Assembly: GCF_004168585.1 (NCBI RefSeq)
Contig: NZ_PGVH01000005.1
Coordinates: 1-64,000, forward strand
Length of the DNA: 64,000 bases
Reading direction: 5' to 3'
From: Shewanella sp. OPT22
GTDB lineage: Bacteria; Pseudomonadota; Gammaproteobacteria; Enterobacterales; Shewanellaceae
Below the pieces are notes generated by a model, which saw only the letters and a list, made by a program, of their open reading frames with translations, ran no database searches and was not told the DNA's origin. This document shows, piece after piece, positions 8,375 to 16,874 of this stretch. How positions within the stretch are numbered: position 1 is the stretch's first letter; each line of letters opens with the position of its first letter. Both the position numbers and the translations under genes were made by a program.

Positions 8375-11231
8375 ACGTTTCTAAAAATTGAGTGAATGCC
8401 TGCTGCACAAACTCAGCGTAGTATTCGATCTCTTCAGTAGAAGCAACCTTATTGTCTAAACTTAACAACGAACGTTTGTGAGATAAATTTCTAAAAAATT
8501 CATAACTCTTAACCAGCTTATTTACCAGCTTAGATTCAATCATTTCATGATCGGAAAGCGATGATAAGATATTGATGTTATCAGTCCATTGCGTCACTTC
8601 AGGATTATGATTGGCATAGGCTAACACTAGATACTGCGACAGAAATTCAATATCAACAATCCCACCTGAACTGTGCTTTAAATCGAATTCACCAACCTTC
8701 GCCGTTAACAAATGTTCAGTCATTTTGGCTCGCATCTCACGCACATCAGTCACCAAGGCTTTTAAATGCCTAACTTTGGTTAATATTTGATGCCGTATAT
8801 CGATGAACTCTTGACCTAAGCCCTCATCACCATACACTTTTCTGGCACGAACTAACGATTGCTGCTCCCAAGTTTTAGCGTGCTGTTGATATCGCCCAAA
8901 ACTCTCGATTTCACTCACGAGTAGGCCAGAAGCACCTGATGGTCTAAGACGCATATCCACTTCATACAACTCTCCTGAGTTAGTTCGAGTCGAAAACAAA
9001 TGAATGATTCGCTGCGCTAGTTTGACGTAAAAACGATTACAGTCGATAGGTTTATTGCCGTCTGTCTGTGCAAAGTCGTCTTTATTGCCATGCAAAAATA
9101 CTAAATCCAGATCTGAACCATAACCAAGCTCCTTCCCTCCAAGTTTGCCATACCCAATAACCGCAAAACCCTTCTCATTATTCTTTAGGTAACTTGGCTT
9201 GCCATGTCTTGCAGTGATCTGTTGCCACGCTTGATTCACTACTTGAGCAATTATTGCTTCAGCTAAACACGTTAAGTGATCGCTGACCTCGGTAATTGGC
9301 AAAACACCGGTAATGTCTGCCGCAGCAATTTTTAATTGTTGAGTGAGCTTAAATTGACGCATGGCCTCCATTTGCTGTTCCATGTCGTCTTCTGGAACTC
9401 GTAAACTGTATTGGTGTGCTTCGCTGGTATAGTCTTCAAAGTCAGTAGTGTTATAAAGTTGAACGGGATCAATCAACTCATCCAGTAACATTGGGAAATG
9501 CGCTAATTGCTCGGCAATCCATGGACTCGCAGCACAAAGACGGACGAGCTGTTGACGAGCCCCCGGATTTTCATAAAGCAATTCAAGGTAAGTCGTTCGA
9601 CACACAATTTGCTCAAGTACCTTACCTACAGGTTTTAACACGAAAGTGGGATCTGTGTGCTCGGCAACTTCAGCAATTATAAATGGCATCAGCTTATCGA
9701 GTTTATCTTGCCCTTTAGGCCCAATAGGGCGCTTAAGCACTTCACTGCGCCACTTATAAAGCACGGACACAAATTCAGATTGTTTTTGGTGCTGGTTAAT
9801 CCAGACAAACTCACCGACATCAGATTGTGCTTCGTCCCATAGATGTTCAGCCCAAGTAATGTGATCCTCTTCATCTTGCTCACCACCAATCGAAAGTTTG
9901 AACTGCTCATTAACTGACTTCATGACTTGCTGAAGTTGTTTTCTTAATTCGGCTTCATTCTCCATTTGCATTGACCAACAAATACGCTGCCAATCTAATT
10001 CATGCTCAGGTAATGTTTGGGTTTGCTTGTCATCAATCGCTTGTAATAAATTTTCGAGCTTTCTTAAAAAGGTATAATTGTTCCTAAGCTCTACCACATC
10101 GTTGTAGTCCATCAAGCCTTGATGAAAGATGCTTTCCATCGACGCATAGATGCTCTGCTGACGAAGATCCGCTTGTCGTCCACCATGAATCAATTGATAG
10201 TGCTGTACAATAAATTCAATTTCACGGATACCACCAGCACCTAATTTAATGTTATCGATCAGATTACGGCGTCTCACTTCTTGAGAAATCATATTCTTCA
10301 TCTTACGCAACGAATCAATCGTGGTGTAGTCGATATAACGGCGATAGTTAAACGGTCGTAATAACTTGATAATTTCAGTTCGCTCAGGACAGTGAGGCCC
10401 AAGAACCCGCCCCTTCACCATGGCGTAACGTTCCCATTCACGTCCCTGATCTTGATAGTAATGCTCAAGTGCACTGTAACTGAAAACTAAAGGACCACTA
10501 TCACCATAAGGTCGTAACCGCATATCAACTCGATAGACAAAGCCATCAACGGTGCACTGATCTAATAACGCGATCAGTTTTTGTCCCATCTTTGTGAAAA
10601 ACTGTTGATTATCGAGCTCTTTTCGGCCACCTCGAGTGTAGCCAGCTTCAGGGTATGCAAAAATCAAATCGATATCAGAAGAAAAGTTCAGCTCTCCACC
10701 ACCGAGCTTCCCCATACCCAGAATCACAAGTTTCTGTGTATCGCCATTTGAGCTAACTGGCGTACCATAGCGCTTACAAAGCAGATCAAATAACCAATCT
10801 CTAGTTACTAAAATTGTTGCTTCTGCTAATGTAGAGAGATCTGCTAACGATTGCCTCACGTCACCGACATTTAAAAAATCTCGCCAAGCAATAGACACCA
10901 TATGTCGGTTACGAAAGTTTCGTAATGTTTTTTTAGCTTGCTCAATATCGGTAATCTCAGATAATTTTTTTTGCAGAATGCCTCGATAAAATAAACAGCG
11001 ATCATCTTCTAAAACTTCATTCACAATGACGGGGATCCACTGTGGATGTCGGGACAATTGACCATAGACGAAATCACTCAAGCCTAGCACGGCTTCAAGC
11101 TGATATCGCTGTTCAGAAGACATTGAAGCAAGCACATCAGGTGCTTTCTGACTTAGCTCTTCCAAACGAACGGCTGCTAGTTGCTTTACATCTTTTGATA
11201 AAGGCTTGTTTGCGTTAACTTCAGAGGTCAT
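8373..11231 (-). CDS. glnE: Glutamine synthetase adenylyltransferase/deadenylase
   Basis: GlnE switches glutamine synthetase off by adding AMP to a tyrosine and on again by phosphorolytic removal, under PII control. The ~952-aa protein has the expected two-nucleotidyltransferase layout. The N-terminal deadenylase half contains GMGKLGGGELNFSSDIDL near residue 175. The C-terminal adenylylating half contains GYGKLGGKELGYGSDLDL near residue 700. A GTG at 11246 is an alternative start; I prefer the ATG at 11231, although neither has a well-spaced ribosome site. The usual neighbour ygiF-type gene lies 8 kb away because the PspA island sits between. A 13-bp palindrome ends 24 bases upstream. Confidence 0.95.
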   Translation of the reverse strand: MTSEVNANKPLSKDVKQLAAVRLEELSQKAPDVLASMSSEQRYQLEAVLGLSDFVYGQLSRHPQWIPVIVNEVLEDDRCLFYRGILQKKLSEITDIEQAKKTLRNFRNRHMVSIAWRDFLNVGDVRQSLADLSTLAEATILVTRDWLFDLLCKRYGTPVSSNGDTQKLVILGMGKLGGGELNFSSDIDLIFAYPEAGYTRGGRKELDNQQFFTKMGQKLIALLDQCTVDGFVYRVDMRLRPYGDSGPLVFSYSALEHYYQDQGREWERYAMVKGRVLGPHCPERTEIIKLLRPFNYRRYIDYTTIDSLRKMKNMISQEVRRRNLIDNIKLGAGGIREIEFIVQHYQLIHGGRQADLRQQSIYASMESIFHQGLMDYNDVVELRNNYTFLRKLENLLQAIDDKQTQTLPEHELDWQRICWSMQMENEAELRKQLQQVMKSVNEQFKLSIGGEQDEEDHITWAEHLWDEAQSDVGEFVWINQHQKQSEFVSVLYKWRSEVLKRPIGPKGQDKLDKLMPFIIAEVAEHTDPTFVLKPVGKVLEQIVCRTTYLELLYENPGARQQLVRLCAASPWIAEQLAHFPMLLDELIDPVQLYNTTDFEDYTSEAHQYSLRVPEDDMEQQMEAMRQFKLTQQLKIAAADITGVLPITEVSDHLTCLAEAIIAQVVNQAWQQITARHGKPSYLKNNEKGFAVIGYGKLGGKELGYGSDLDLVFLHGNKDDFAQTDGNKPIDCNRFYVKLAQRIIHLFSTRTNSGELYEVDMRLRPSGASGLLVSEIESFGRYQQHAKTWEQQSLVRARKVYGDEGLGQEFIDIRHQILTKVRHLKALVTDVREMRAKMTEHLLTAKVGEFDLKHSSGGIVDIEFLSQYLVLAYANHNPEVTQWTDNINILSSLSDHEMIESKLVNKLVKSYEFFRNLSHKRSLLSLDNKVASTEEIEYYAEFVQQAFTQFLET

Positions 11232-11255
11232 AATCTTTGGTAACACCTTTTATTC

Positions 11256-11268
11256 GACATATTATGTC
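11256..11268. promoter_or_regulatory. Palindromic operator GACATATTATGTC
   Basis: A perfect 13-bp palindrome in the 140-base divergent region between glnE and the lipoprotein gene. The same site recurs twice upstream of the DUF2170 gene. A plausible promoter toward the lipoprotein overlaps it: TTCGAC at 11253 and TATATC at 11277 with 18 bases between. A bound repressor would block that -35 box. Confidence 0.6.
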
Positions 11269-11371
11269 ATTGGTGATATATCTATCTTTTGATCCTAATG
11301 GTCAATCTTAAAAAAGGCCATTAGCAATAAGCAAATTCAGTATTTAATACTGATTATATTTTGGAGCTCAT

Positions 11372-12343
11372 ATGGCAGGAATGCTAAAACGGGTGCTCTT
11401 ATCTAGCCTTTTGTTACTTTCCATCATTGGATTGTCTGGCTGTGGCGATGATAGACCCGACAAAATTGCTCAATATCAACAACTAGCTGCCAATCGCATT
11501 GATGCTCTCGCATCAGAGATCAACAGCGGAAAAATTCGTAATGCAGTGCTGTTAAAACAGTATGCGGAAGTTTTAGAAACTAAAAAACCTGAACTTTCGC
11601 CGCTGCTTGAACAACTCTCTCTTGATGCAACTACCGAAGGTCCTATCTATCAGGGGTTAAAACGTCGAATGCAAGATTCTCGCGAAGCGAGTAATTTCAT
11701 CGACTTAGATGCCCAACTGAATGAAGTCGAGAATATCTATCAGGCAGCGGATCCAAGCTTGTATAACGACATGCTGTCTGATCCGTTAAATGCCATTGCC
11801 GATATGTCAGACGGAGCTTTAGCTCGTATTAATGCTATGAGTAAAGCTTCTGAATTACTTGCTAATGGCTCAGAAGACTTTGGTGCTGGCAGTCAACTGG
11901 TCGGTAACCCATCTTATGGTAGCTGGCAAACTAACAGCAGTGGTACATCATTTTGGGCGTGGTATGGCATGTATTCCATGTTCTCTAACCTGTTTCATCG
12001 CCCAATTTATTATGACAACTGGTCAAGCCGCCGTGGTTACAGCTATTACGGTGATTACGGGCGTAACCGCTACACATCACCCAAACAACATAAACGCCAA
12101 GACAAATTATATCAAAACACTAAAAAGCGTTTTAATAATCAAGGCCGTCAGTTTAAAAGTCCGTACGCTAAGACTCGAACCGGTTCGAGTAGTTTAAGTC
12201 GCTCAAGCCAAGCGGCACAAAAGTCCTTTAAAAGTTCAGGCAGTAAATTCCGCTCCAATTACTCAAACAGCGCAAAAAGCAGTAGCAGCGGTTTCCGAAA
12301 TTCATCAAGCAGAACATCACGTGGCGTCCGCCGCGGTAAGTAA
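11372..12343 (+). CDS. Lipoprotein with Ser/Arg/Gly-rich C-terminus, PspA island
   Basis: A 323-aa protein with a lipoprotein signal peptide whose lipobox LSGC gives a lipidated Cys near residue 25. The first ~150 residues are helical and acidic. The middle has an aromatic segment (WAWYGMYSMFSNLF), and the last ~120 residues are low-complexity Ser/Arg/Lys/Gly/Tyr, probably disordered and positively charged. A good GGAG site lies 8 bases before the ATG. It is followed after 9 bases by the DUF350 gene and starts the first operon of the island. It is not similar to E. coli YjfM, which fills a comparable place in the yjf cluster. Function unknown; a surface or periplasmic partner of the membrane proteins is inferred from context. 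Confidence 0.75.
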   Translation: MAGMLKRVLLSSLLLLSIIGLSGCGDDRPDKIAQYQQLAANRIDALASEINSGKIRNAVLLKQYAEVLETKKPELSPLLEQLSLDATTEGPIYQGLKRRMQDSREASNFIDLDAQLNEVENIYQAADPSLYNDMLSDPLNAIADMSDGALARINAMSKASELLANGSEDFGAGSQLVGNPSYGSWQTNSSGTSFWAWYGMYSMFSNLFHRPIYYDNWSSRRGYSYYGDYGRNRYTSPKQHKRQDKLYQNTKKRFNNQGRQFKSPYAKTRTGSSSLSRSSQAAQKSFKSSGSKFRSNYSNSAKSSSSGFRNSSSRTSRGVRRGK

Positions 12344-12352
12344 GGAAAGATT

Positions 12353-13252
12353 ATGTTTTCACTACAGGAATATGGCCTCACACAAGATTTACTGATCATC
12401 TTATTGATTGATCTTGGCATTGCGATGTTGCTGCTTACATTAATGCGCTATCTATTAGGTTGGAGTGCAAAAGTAAACAGCAACCATGAACTCGCTGAAA
12501 AAGATAATTCCGCTTTTGGTATCAGTACTGCTGGTGCCATCGCTGCTTTGGGCATTGTATTAACCGGAGCCATTACCGGCGAGGCGGCTCATAACTACTC
12601 AACCGAAGCCATTGGTTTAACCGCTTATGGTGTTTGTGGCATCATTTTAATCAAGCTTGGGCGTCTATTGCATGACAAAGTTGCGCTGAATGAGTTTAAT
12701 AAAACCGAAAGTATTTTAGGCGGAAATGTGTCTGTCGCCATTGTAGATGCAGGCGCCTCAATTGCTACGGCTATCATCATTCGTGCTACGTTACTGTGGG
12801 CAGAAGACCTAACACTTGTGACCTTTATTGCTATCTTTAGTAGCTTTATTATCTCGCAATTAATGTTAGTACTGCTGACTCGCTGGCGTGAACACAGCTT
12901 TGCAAAACGCAATCAAGGTAACTCATTCCAAAAAGCGCTTCAGCAAGGCAATGTAGCTCTCGCCGTTAGGCATGTTGGTTATATGATTGCGATGGGATTA
13001 AGCTTTAACGCTGCAAGCCACTTTATTGAATTTTCACCTCACGCATATGTCAGTAACCTCATCGCTTGGTTGGTATTTTCTATTGTGATGTTGATTGTGT
13101 TGTCGATCTTACAAGGCATTGTAAAATCGGTAGTACTTTCGAAAATCAATCGTACCGTTGAAGTTGAACAACAACATAATGTTGGTTTAGCTTCAATTGA
13201 AATGGCGATCAGTGTTGCTGTTGCATTAATTCTTACGGCATTAATGGCATAA
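12353..13252 (+). CDS. yjfL: DUF350 membrane protein (YjfL-like, duplicated)
   Basis: A 299-aa inner-membrane protein with eight or so hydrophobic segments in two similar halves, consistent with tandem DUF350 (YjfL) units; E. coli YjfL has a single unit of about 130 aa. Small residues and Gly are frequent in the segments, as in GAIAALGIVLTGAITG. DUF350 proteins are linked by gene neighbourhood to PspA and spermidine-synthase-like proteins, as here. The biochemical role is not known. GGAAAG precedes the ATG, and the next gene starts 8 bases after the stop. Confidence 0.8.
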   Translation: MFSLQEYGLTQDLLIILLIDLGIAMLLLTLMRYLLGWSAKVNSNHELAEKDNSAFGISTAGAIAALGIVLTGAITGEAAHNYSTEAIGLTAYGVCGIILIKLGRLLHDKVALNEFNKTESILGGNVSVAIVDAGASIATAIIIRATLLWAEDLTLVTFIAIFSSFIISQLMLVLLTRWREHSFAKRNQGNSFQKALQQGNVALAVRHVGYMIAMGLSFNAASHFIEFSPHAYVSNLIAWLVFSIVMLIVLSILQGIVKSVVLSKINRTVEVEQQHNVGLASIEMAISVAVALILTALMA

Positions 13253-13259
13253 GCAAACT

Positions 13260-14984
13260 ATGACACAAACTGTGAGTATTTCATCAAATTCGAGACAATC
13301 ATTGTCTCGAATTGATGATATGTTGTTACTGCTGATCATGGGAGTCCTTGCTGCTTGTGGTCTGATATACGAATACCTACTTTCCCATTATGCAGGCCGT
13401 ATTTTAGGTGCACTTGAAGCCGCCATTTACACCATGATAGGCATTATGATTGTCTCAATGGGGTTAGGCGCATTTGCGGCCCGTAAAATTAAAGATGCTT
13501 TTACGGGTTTTGCAACGCTCGAGTTAATTGTGGCCATCTGTGGATCAAGTGCCATTTTAATCACTGCAGCGATTATTGGTTTTACCTCTGAATTTCCGCA
13601 AATTATTGCCAATACATTTAACTTACCGCCCGATCAACTACCCGATGGTGGCAGTATTCAAACGATGCAGGCCTTGGTCAAATATCTTCCTTATGTATGG
13701 GGAACGATTCTTGGCTTAATGATAGGCATGGAGATCCCACTGATTGCGCGAGTCAGACAATCGCTGTCTGAAGAGCATTTACTGCATAACGCCGGAACCA
13801 TTTATGGTGCCGACTATATTGGTGCAGGAGCTGGTGCCGCTATTTGGGTTGGCTTTATGCTCGCAATGGACATTGAGCTCGCAGCAACCTTAACCGCCAG
13901 TGCTAATTTAATTGCAGGCTTTGTGTTTTTATTCCGTTTCCGTGATCGTATTAAACACTTTTCTTTATTAGTTGTTGGGCACGTTTTAGCCAGCTTTCTA
14001 TTGCTCGCGTTAGCGACTTTTGGCCCCGACTGGCAACAAGGTTTTAATAATTTATTATATAAAGACAAGGTCGTTTACAGCCAAGCGACTCGGTTTCAGC
14101 AATTAACGTTTACTGAACGCCTTCGAGGAAGCGGTCTTGAACCTGTTTACTCGATGTACATCAATGGTCGTTTGCAATTCTCAAGTGAAGATGAACATAT
14201 TTATCACTCGTTTTTAGTCGATCCTGTAATGGCTATCAGCCCAAGACACGATAACATTTTGATCATTGGTGGTGGTGATGGTTTAGGTTTAAAGCAAGTT
14301 CTAAAATGGGATCCCAAACACGTTACATTGATGGATTTAGATGGTGAGTTAATTAAATTATTTGCCAGCGATACCACCGCAATGCCAACTGAATTAAGTA
14401 AAGCTCTACGCCAATTAAACGGTGATGCGCTAAACGACTCTCGTTTGAAATTAATGTTTGATGATGCATTTAATGGTGTCGATAAATTAATTAGAAATCA
14501 TAAGAAATATGACACTATCGTTGTCGATCTGCCTGACCCAAGTCATCCAGATTTAAATAAACTGTATTCTGATGTGTTCTATCGCAAGCTTAAAGAGTTA
14601 CTCAGTGCTGACGGTGCGATTAATATACAATCGACCTCACCTTACCATGCAAAAAACGCCTTTATTTCTATAGGTAAAACGCTGTCTTCTACAGGGTTTC
14701 AGGTTCAGCAATATCACCATAACGTGCCGAGCTTTGGTGAATGGGGTTGGACGATTGCAACCTTGAGCGGGAAAAAGCCTGAAGCCAGACTGGAACAAGT
14801 AAAGCAATTCCCTATAAAAGAAGAATGGCTAACGCCATCTTTAGCGCGTGCTGCTTTTGAGTTTCCGGGGAATTTCTATCAACATGCTCACCATGTAAAG
14901 CCAAATGTTTTAGGGTCATTGCAGCTCTATCGCTACCACCAAAAAGCGTGGGCACAGGAGCAAGATGTTGATGTATTAAATTAA
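13260..14984 (+). CDS. Membrane-bound spermidine-synthase-like aminopropyltransferase
   Basis: A 574-aa protein with about seven membrane segments in residues 20-260 and a C-terminal cytosolic spermidine/spermine synthase fold. The nucleotide-binding signature IIGGGDGLGLKQ lies near residue 336 and is followed by an acidic LMDLDGELI. The catalytic-type VDLPDPSHPDLNKLYS follows near 420. The family transfers aminopropyl groups from decarboxylated SAM to a polyamine; the exact acceptor is unknown for the membrane-fused members. Its place beside DUF350 and PspA genes suggests polyamine-based protection of a stressed membrane (inference). Confidence 0.85.
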   Translation: MTQTVSISSNSRQSLSRIDDMLLLLIMGVLAACGLIYEYLLSHYAGRILGALEAAIYTMIGIMIVSMGLGAFAARKIKDAFTGFATLELIVAICGSSAILITAAIIGFTSEFPQIIANTFNLPPDQLPDGGSIQTMQALVKYLPYVWGTILGLMIGMEIPLIARVRQSLSEEHLLHNAGTIYGADYIGAGAGAAIWVGFMLAMDIELAATLTASANLIAGFVFLFRFRDRIKHFSLLVVGHVLASFLLLALATFGPDWQQGFNNLLYKDKVVYSQATRFQQLTFTERLRGSGLEPVYSMYINGRLQFSSEDEHIYHSFLVDPVMAISPRHDNILIIGGGDGLGLKQVLKWDPKHVTLMDLDGELIKLFASDTTAMPTELSKALRQLNGDALNDSRLKLMFDDAFNGVDKLIRNHKKYDTIVVDLPDPSHPDLNKLYSDVFYRKLKELLSADGAINIQSTSPYHAKNAFISIGKTLSSTGFQVQQYHHNVPSFGEWGWTIATLSGKKPEARLEQVKQFPIKEEWLTPSLARAAFEFPGNFYQHAHHVKPNVLGSLQLYRYHQKAWAQEQDVDVLN

Positions 14985-15110
14985 TGAATGCGTCAGCGAT
15001 TGCATTTTGATCGAAATAAACTGAGACTGCCGACAAACAAATCTGTCGTGATGCATTTCCTGCTTTTTATGGGATGACAAAAGAAATAATAAAAGAATCA
15101 AAAAAAGCGC

Positions 15111-15160
15111 TTGACATATTATGTCTAGTTGCTAAAGTTGAACTCAAGACATAATATGTC
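15111..15160 (+). promoter_or_regulatory. Promoter with two palindromic operators before the yjfI gene
   Basis: Two perfect palindromes, GACATATTATGTC at 15113-15125 and GACATAATATGTC at 15148-15160, have centres 35 bases apart. A -35 box TTGACA (15111-15116) overlaps the first. A -10-like TAAAGT (15133-15138) lies between them, and the second covers the expected start of transcription. This is a classic repressor layout. Confidence 0.65.
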
Positions 15161-15173
15161 AACAAGGATAAAC

Positions 15174-15587
15174 ATGAACATTCACACGATTGCGAATTAT
15201 TTAAATGGACTTGGCGATCAAGGGCAAACTGGTTTTACTTTTGATTGCATACCGATTGACGGTGAAGTTGAAGTACTACAAGTAAACGTAGTAGACCGAG
15301 AAGAAATTCCGGTGTTTATTTCGGTAACAGAGAACCAAGTGCTGTGCATCAGTTACCTGTGGGATGAGAGTGAAGTCGTCCTAGACAAACGAACAGAAAT
15401 GTTCCAAACCATGCTTGAATTGAACATCCCGATGCCACTGTCAGCATTTGCTAAAGTTGACGAAAAATACGTGGTGTACGGGGCATTATCACTCAACTCA
15501 AGCATGAACGAAATTGAACAAGAAGTGGCGGTTTTATCCGACAACTGTATTGAAGTCATCGACGAAATGGTCGCCTATCTGAAATAA
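15174..15587 (+). CDS. yjfI: YjfI family protein (DUF2170)
   Basis: A 137-aa soluble, acidic protein of the DUF2170/YjfI family, whose genes regularly precede a pspA-type gene. No catalytic motif is visible. The ATG at 15174 is chosen because AAGGA lies 5 bases before it; a TTG 45 bases upstream would start inside the promoter-operator region. It is followed after 11 bases by the PspA gene. In E. coli the order yjfI-yjfJ-yjfK-yjfL is similar, which supports the identification. Role unknown; probably a PspA partner. Confidence 0.8.
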   Translation: MNIHTIANYLNGLGDQGQTGFTFDCIPIDGEVEVLQVNVVDREEIPVFISVTENQVLCISYLWDESEVVLDKRTEMFQTMLELNIPMPLSAFAKVDEKYVVYGALSLNSSMNEIEQEVAVLSDNCIEVIDEMVAYLK

Positions 15588-15598
15588 GGAGTAATACC

Positions 15599-16288
15599 AT
15601 GGGCATTTTAAATAAAATCCTAACCGCATTTCGTGGCGGCGCTACTGAAATCGGTGAAAGCATCGTAGATGCGAACTCAACCCGTATTTTTGAGCAAGAA
15701 ATTCGTGATGCGAAGAAACACTTAACTAACGCTAAGCGTGAGCTAACGGACGTCATGGCAAAAGAAATGCAAGCCAGCCGTGAAATTGAACGCCTAAAAC
15801 GTAGCGTTGAAGAGCATGAAGGTTATGCAACTCAAGCACTTGAGCAAGGAAATGAAGAGCTTGCACTTGAAGTAGCTGAAAAAATTGCACAGCTTGATCA
15901 AGAATTGTCTGAGCAGCAGTCCGCAAATGACAGTTATAACCAGCATGCTGCACGCTTAAAAGAGTTAGTGAAGAAAACCGAAAGACAGCTTTCTGATTAT
16001 CAACGTCAGCTTAGCATGGTGAAAACCACTGAAAGCGTACAAAAAGCGACAGCGACTATCACAGATTCTTTTGCGTCTAGCAACTCGAAGCTGATGAACG
16101 CTAAAGATTCATTAGAGCGCATCAAAGCGCGTCAGCAACAGTTTGACGACAAGTTAAAAGCTTCAGAAACACTTGAAGATGAAAACAGTGATAAGTCTTT
16201 ACAAGCTAAGTTAGCTGAAGCCGGTATTAGTGAAAAGAAATCTGATGCCAGTGCCGTTCTAGATAGACTAAAAGCCAAAAAAGGCTAA
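15599..16288 (+). CDS. yjfJ: PspA/IM30 family membrane-stress protein (YjfJ-like)
   Basis: A 229-aa, almost entirely helical coiled-coil protein of the PspA/IM30 (ESCRT-III-like) family. It starts with a short amphipathic helix (MGILNKILTAFRGG) of the kind that inserts into stressed membrane. From residue ~25 to 190 are heptad-rich helices. Family members polymerise on the inner face of the cytoplasmic membrane and limit proton leakage. No pspF or sigma-54 promoter is present, so this is the YjfJ-type rather than the classical pspABC system. It sits directly after the DUF2170 gene. Confidence 0.9.
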   Translation: MGILNKILTAFRGGATEIGESIVDANSTRIFEQEIRDAKKHLTNAKRELTDVMAKEMQASREIERLKRSVEEHEGYATQALEQGNEELALEVAEKIAQLDQELSEQQSANDSYNQHAARLKELVKKTERQLSDYQRQLSMVKTTESVQKATATITDSFASSNSKLMNAKDSLERIKARQQQFDDKLKASETLEDENSDKSLQAKLAEAGISEKKSDASAVLDRLKAKKG

Positions 16289-16297
16289 TCCACATTC

Positions 16298-16323
16298 GCC
16301 ACACCAAGATTGTTAGGTGTGGC
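16298..16323 (+). terminator. Hairpin after the pspA-like gene
   Basis: An 8-bp perfect stem (GCCACACC pairing with GGTGTGGC) with a 10-base loop starts 10 bases after the stop codon. No T tract follows, so it may be an attenuator or an mRNA-protecting stem rather than a full terminator. Confidence 0.4.
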
Positions 16324-16386
16324 CAACGCACAACCATTGCTCTTGAAGCTCGTTAATTTCAAGCTTCCCTGTTGTACCGATTCAAG

Positions 16387-16550
16387 AAGTGCCTGACGAT
16401 AGGTTTCTTCAAAATTTTAGCGCTCAGATTGAGTACAGGACAAGTTGCAACGAAGGGCGCATAGCCATAGCTATGTAATCTGAATTGCAACGCAGTAAAG
16501 TGCTTAAGGTAGGCGTTAAAAAATGTAAGAAAATCTGTGGTCAGGTACTT
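16387..16550. repeat. MITE-like inverted-repeat element, long copy
   Basis: A 164-base non-coding element bounded by AAGTGCCTGAC and GTCAGGTACTT (11-bp inverted ends with one wobble). Inside are CAGATT and AATCTGA arms and two copies of TTGCAACG at about 16446 and 16483. The ends match those of the 44-base element at 8331-8374, including 15 identical bases at one end. It lies between the pspA gene and the 56-aa peptide gene. Confidence 0.55.
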
Positions 16551-16584
16551 ATAACTCCTCCACTGGTTTTTGAATTGGTTTTTT

Positions 16585-16634
16585 GCGACTTATGCAGGCC
16601 GTCTCCCAACCATCCTGCATTAAGTCGCTGTTTT
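16585..16634 (+). terminator. Long hairpin before the 56-aa peptide gene
   Basis: A 14-bp stem with one bulge (GCGACTTATGCAGG pairing with CCTGCATTAAGTCGC) is followed by TGTTTT. It ends about 40 bases before the ATG of the small membrane peptide and could end or attenuate transcription coming from the pspA gene. Confidence 0.5.
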
Positions 16635-16672
16635 GTATTCAATGGTGTGTACTTTCATAAAAGGAATTTGAA

Positions 16673-16843
16673 ATGTTTGCCCAATTATTTCTTTGCGTTG
16701 GCGGTTTGCTCAGTATCATCTTAGGTTTCAAAGAGGGTGATTATCTATTATCGCTCTGCGGTGTTATGGTACTTACAAGCACTAGCTTGTCTATTTTCCA
16801 ATTAAAAACAGGCAAAACACTATCTTTGTGGTCAAACAGCTAA
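16673..16843 (+). CDS. 56-aa two-helix membrane peptide in the PspA island
   Basis: A small open frame encodes MFAQLFLCVG followed by two hydrophobic stretches (about 4-18 and 25-43) joined by a short polar turn (FKEGDY) and a basic, polar tail. AAGGA lies 7 bases before the ATG, and the stop is 31 bases before the DUF2491 gene, so it fits a short two-gene operon with that gene. The pattern is that of a hairpin inner-membrane peptide. No family is recognised. PspA-type systems often use small membrane proteins as stress sensors, so a similar role is possible but unproven. Confidence 0.65.
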   Translation: MFAQLFLCVGGLLSIILGFKEGDYLLSLCGVMVLTSTSLSIFQLKTGKTLSLWSNS

Positions 16844-16874
16844 CCTATATTTAATTTCAGGAGTTCAGTTAACT

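Noticed and set aside
11269-11371. Sigma-54 promoter for the PspA island
   Set aside because: No TGGCAC-N5-TTGCA type sequence was found here or before the DUF2170 gene; no pspF-like gene is present.
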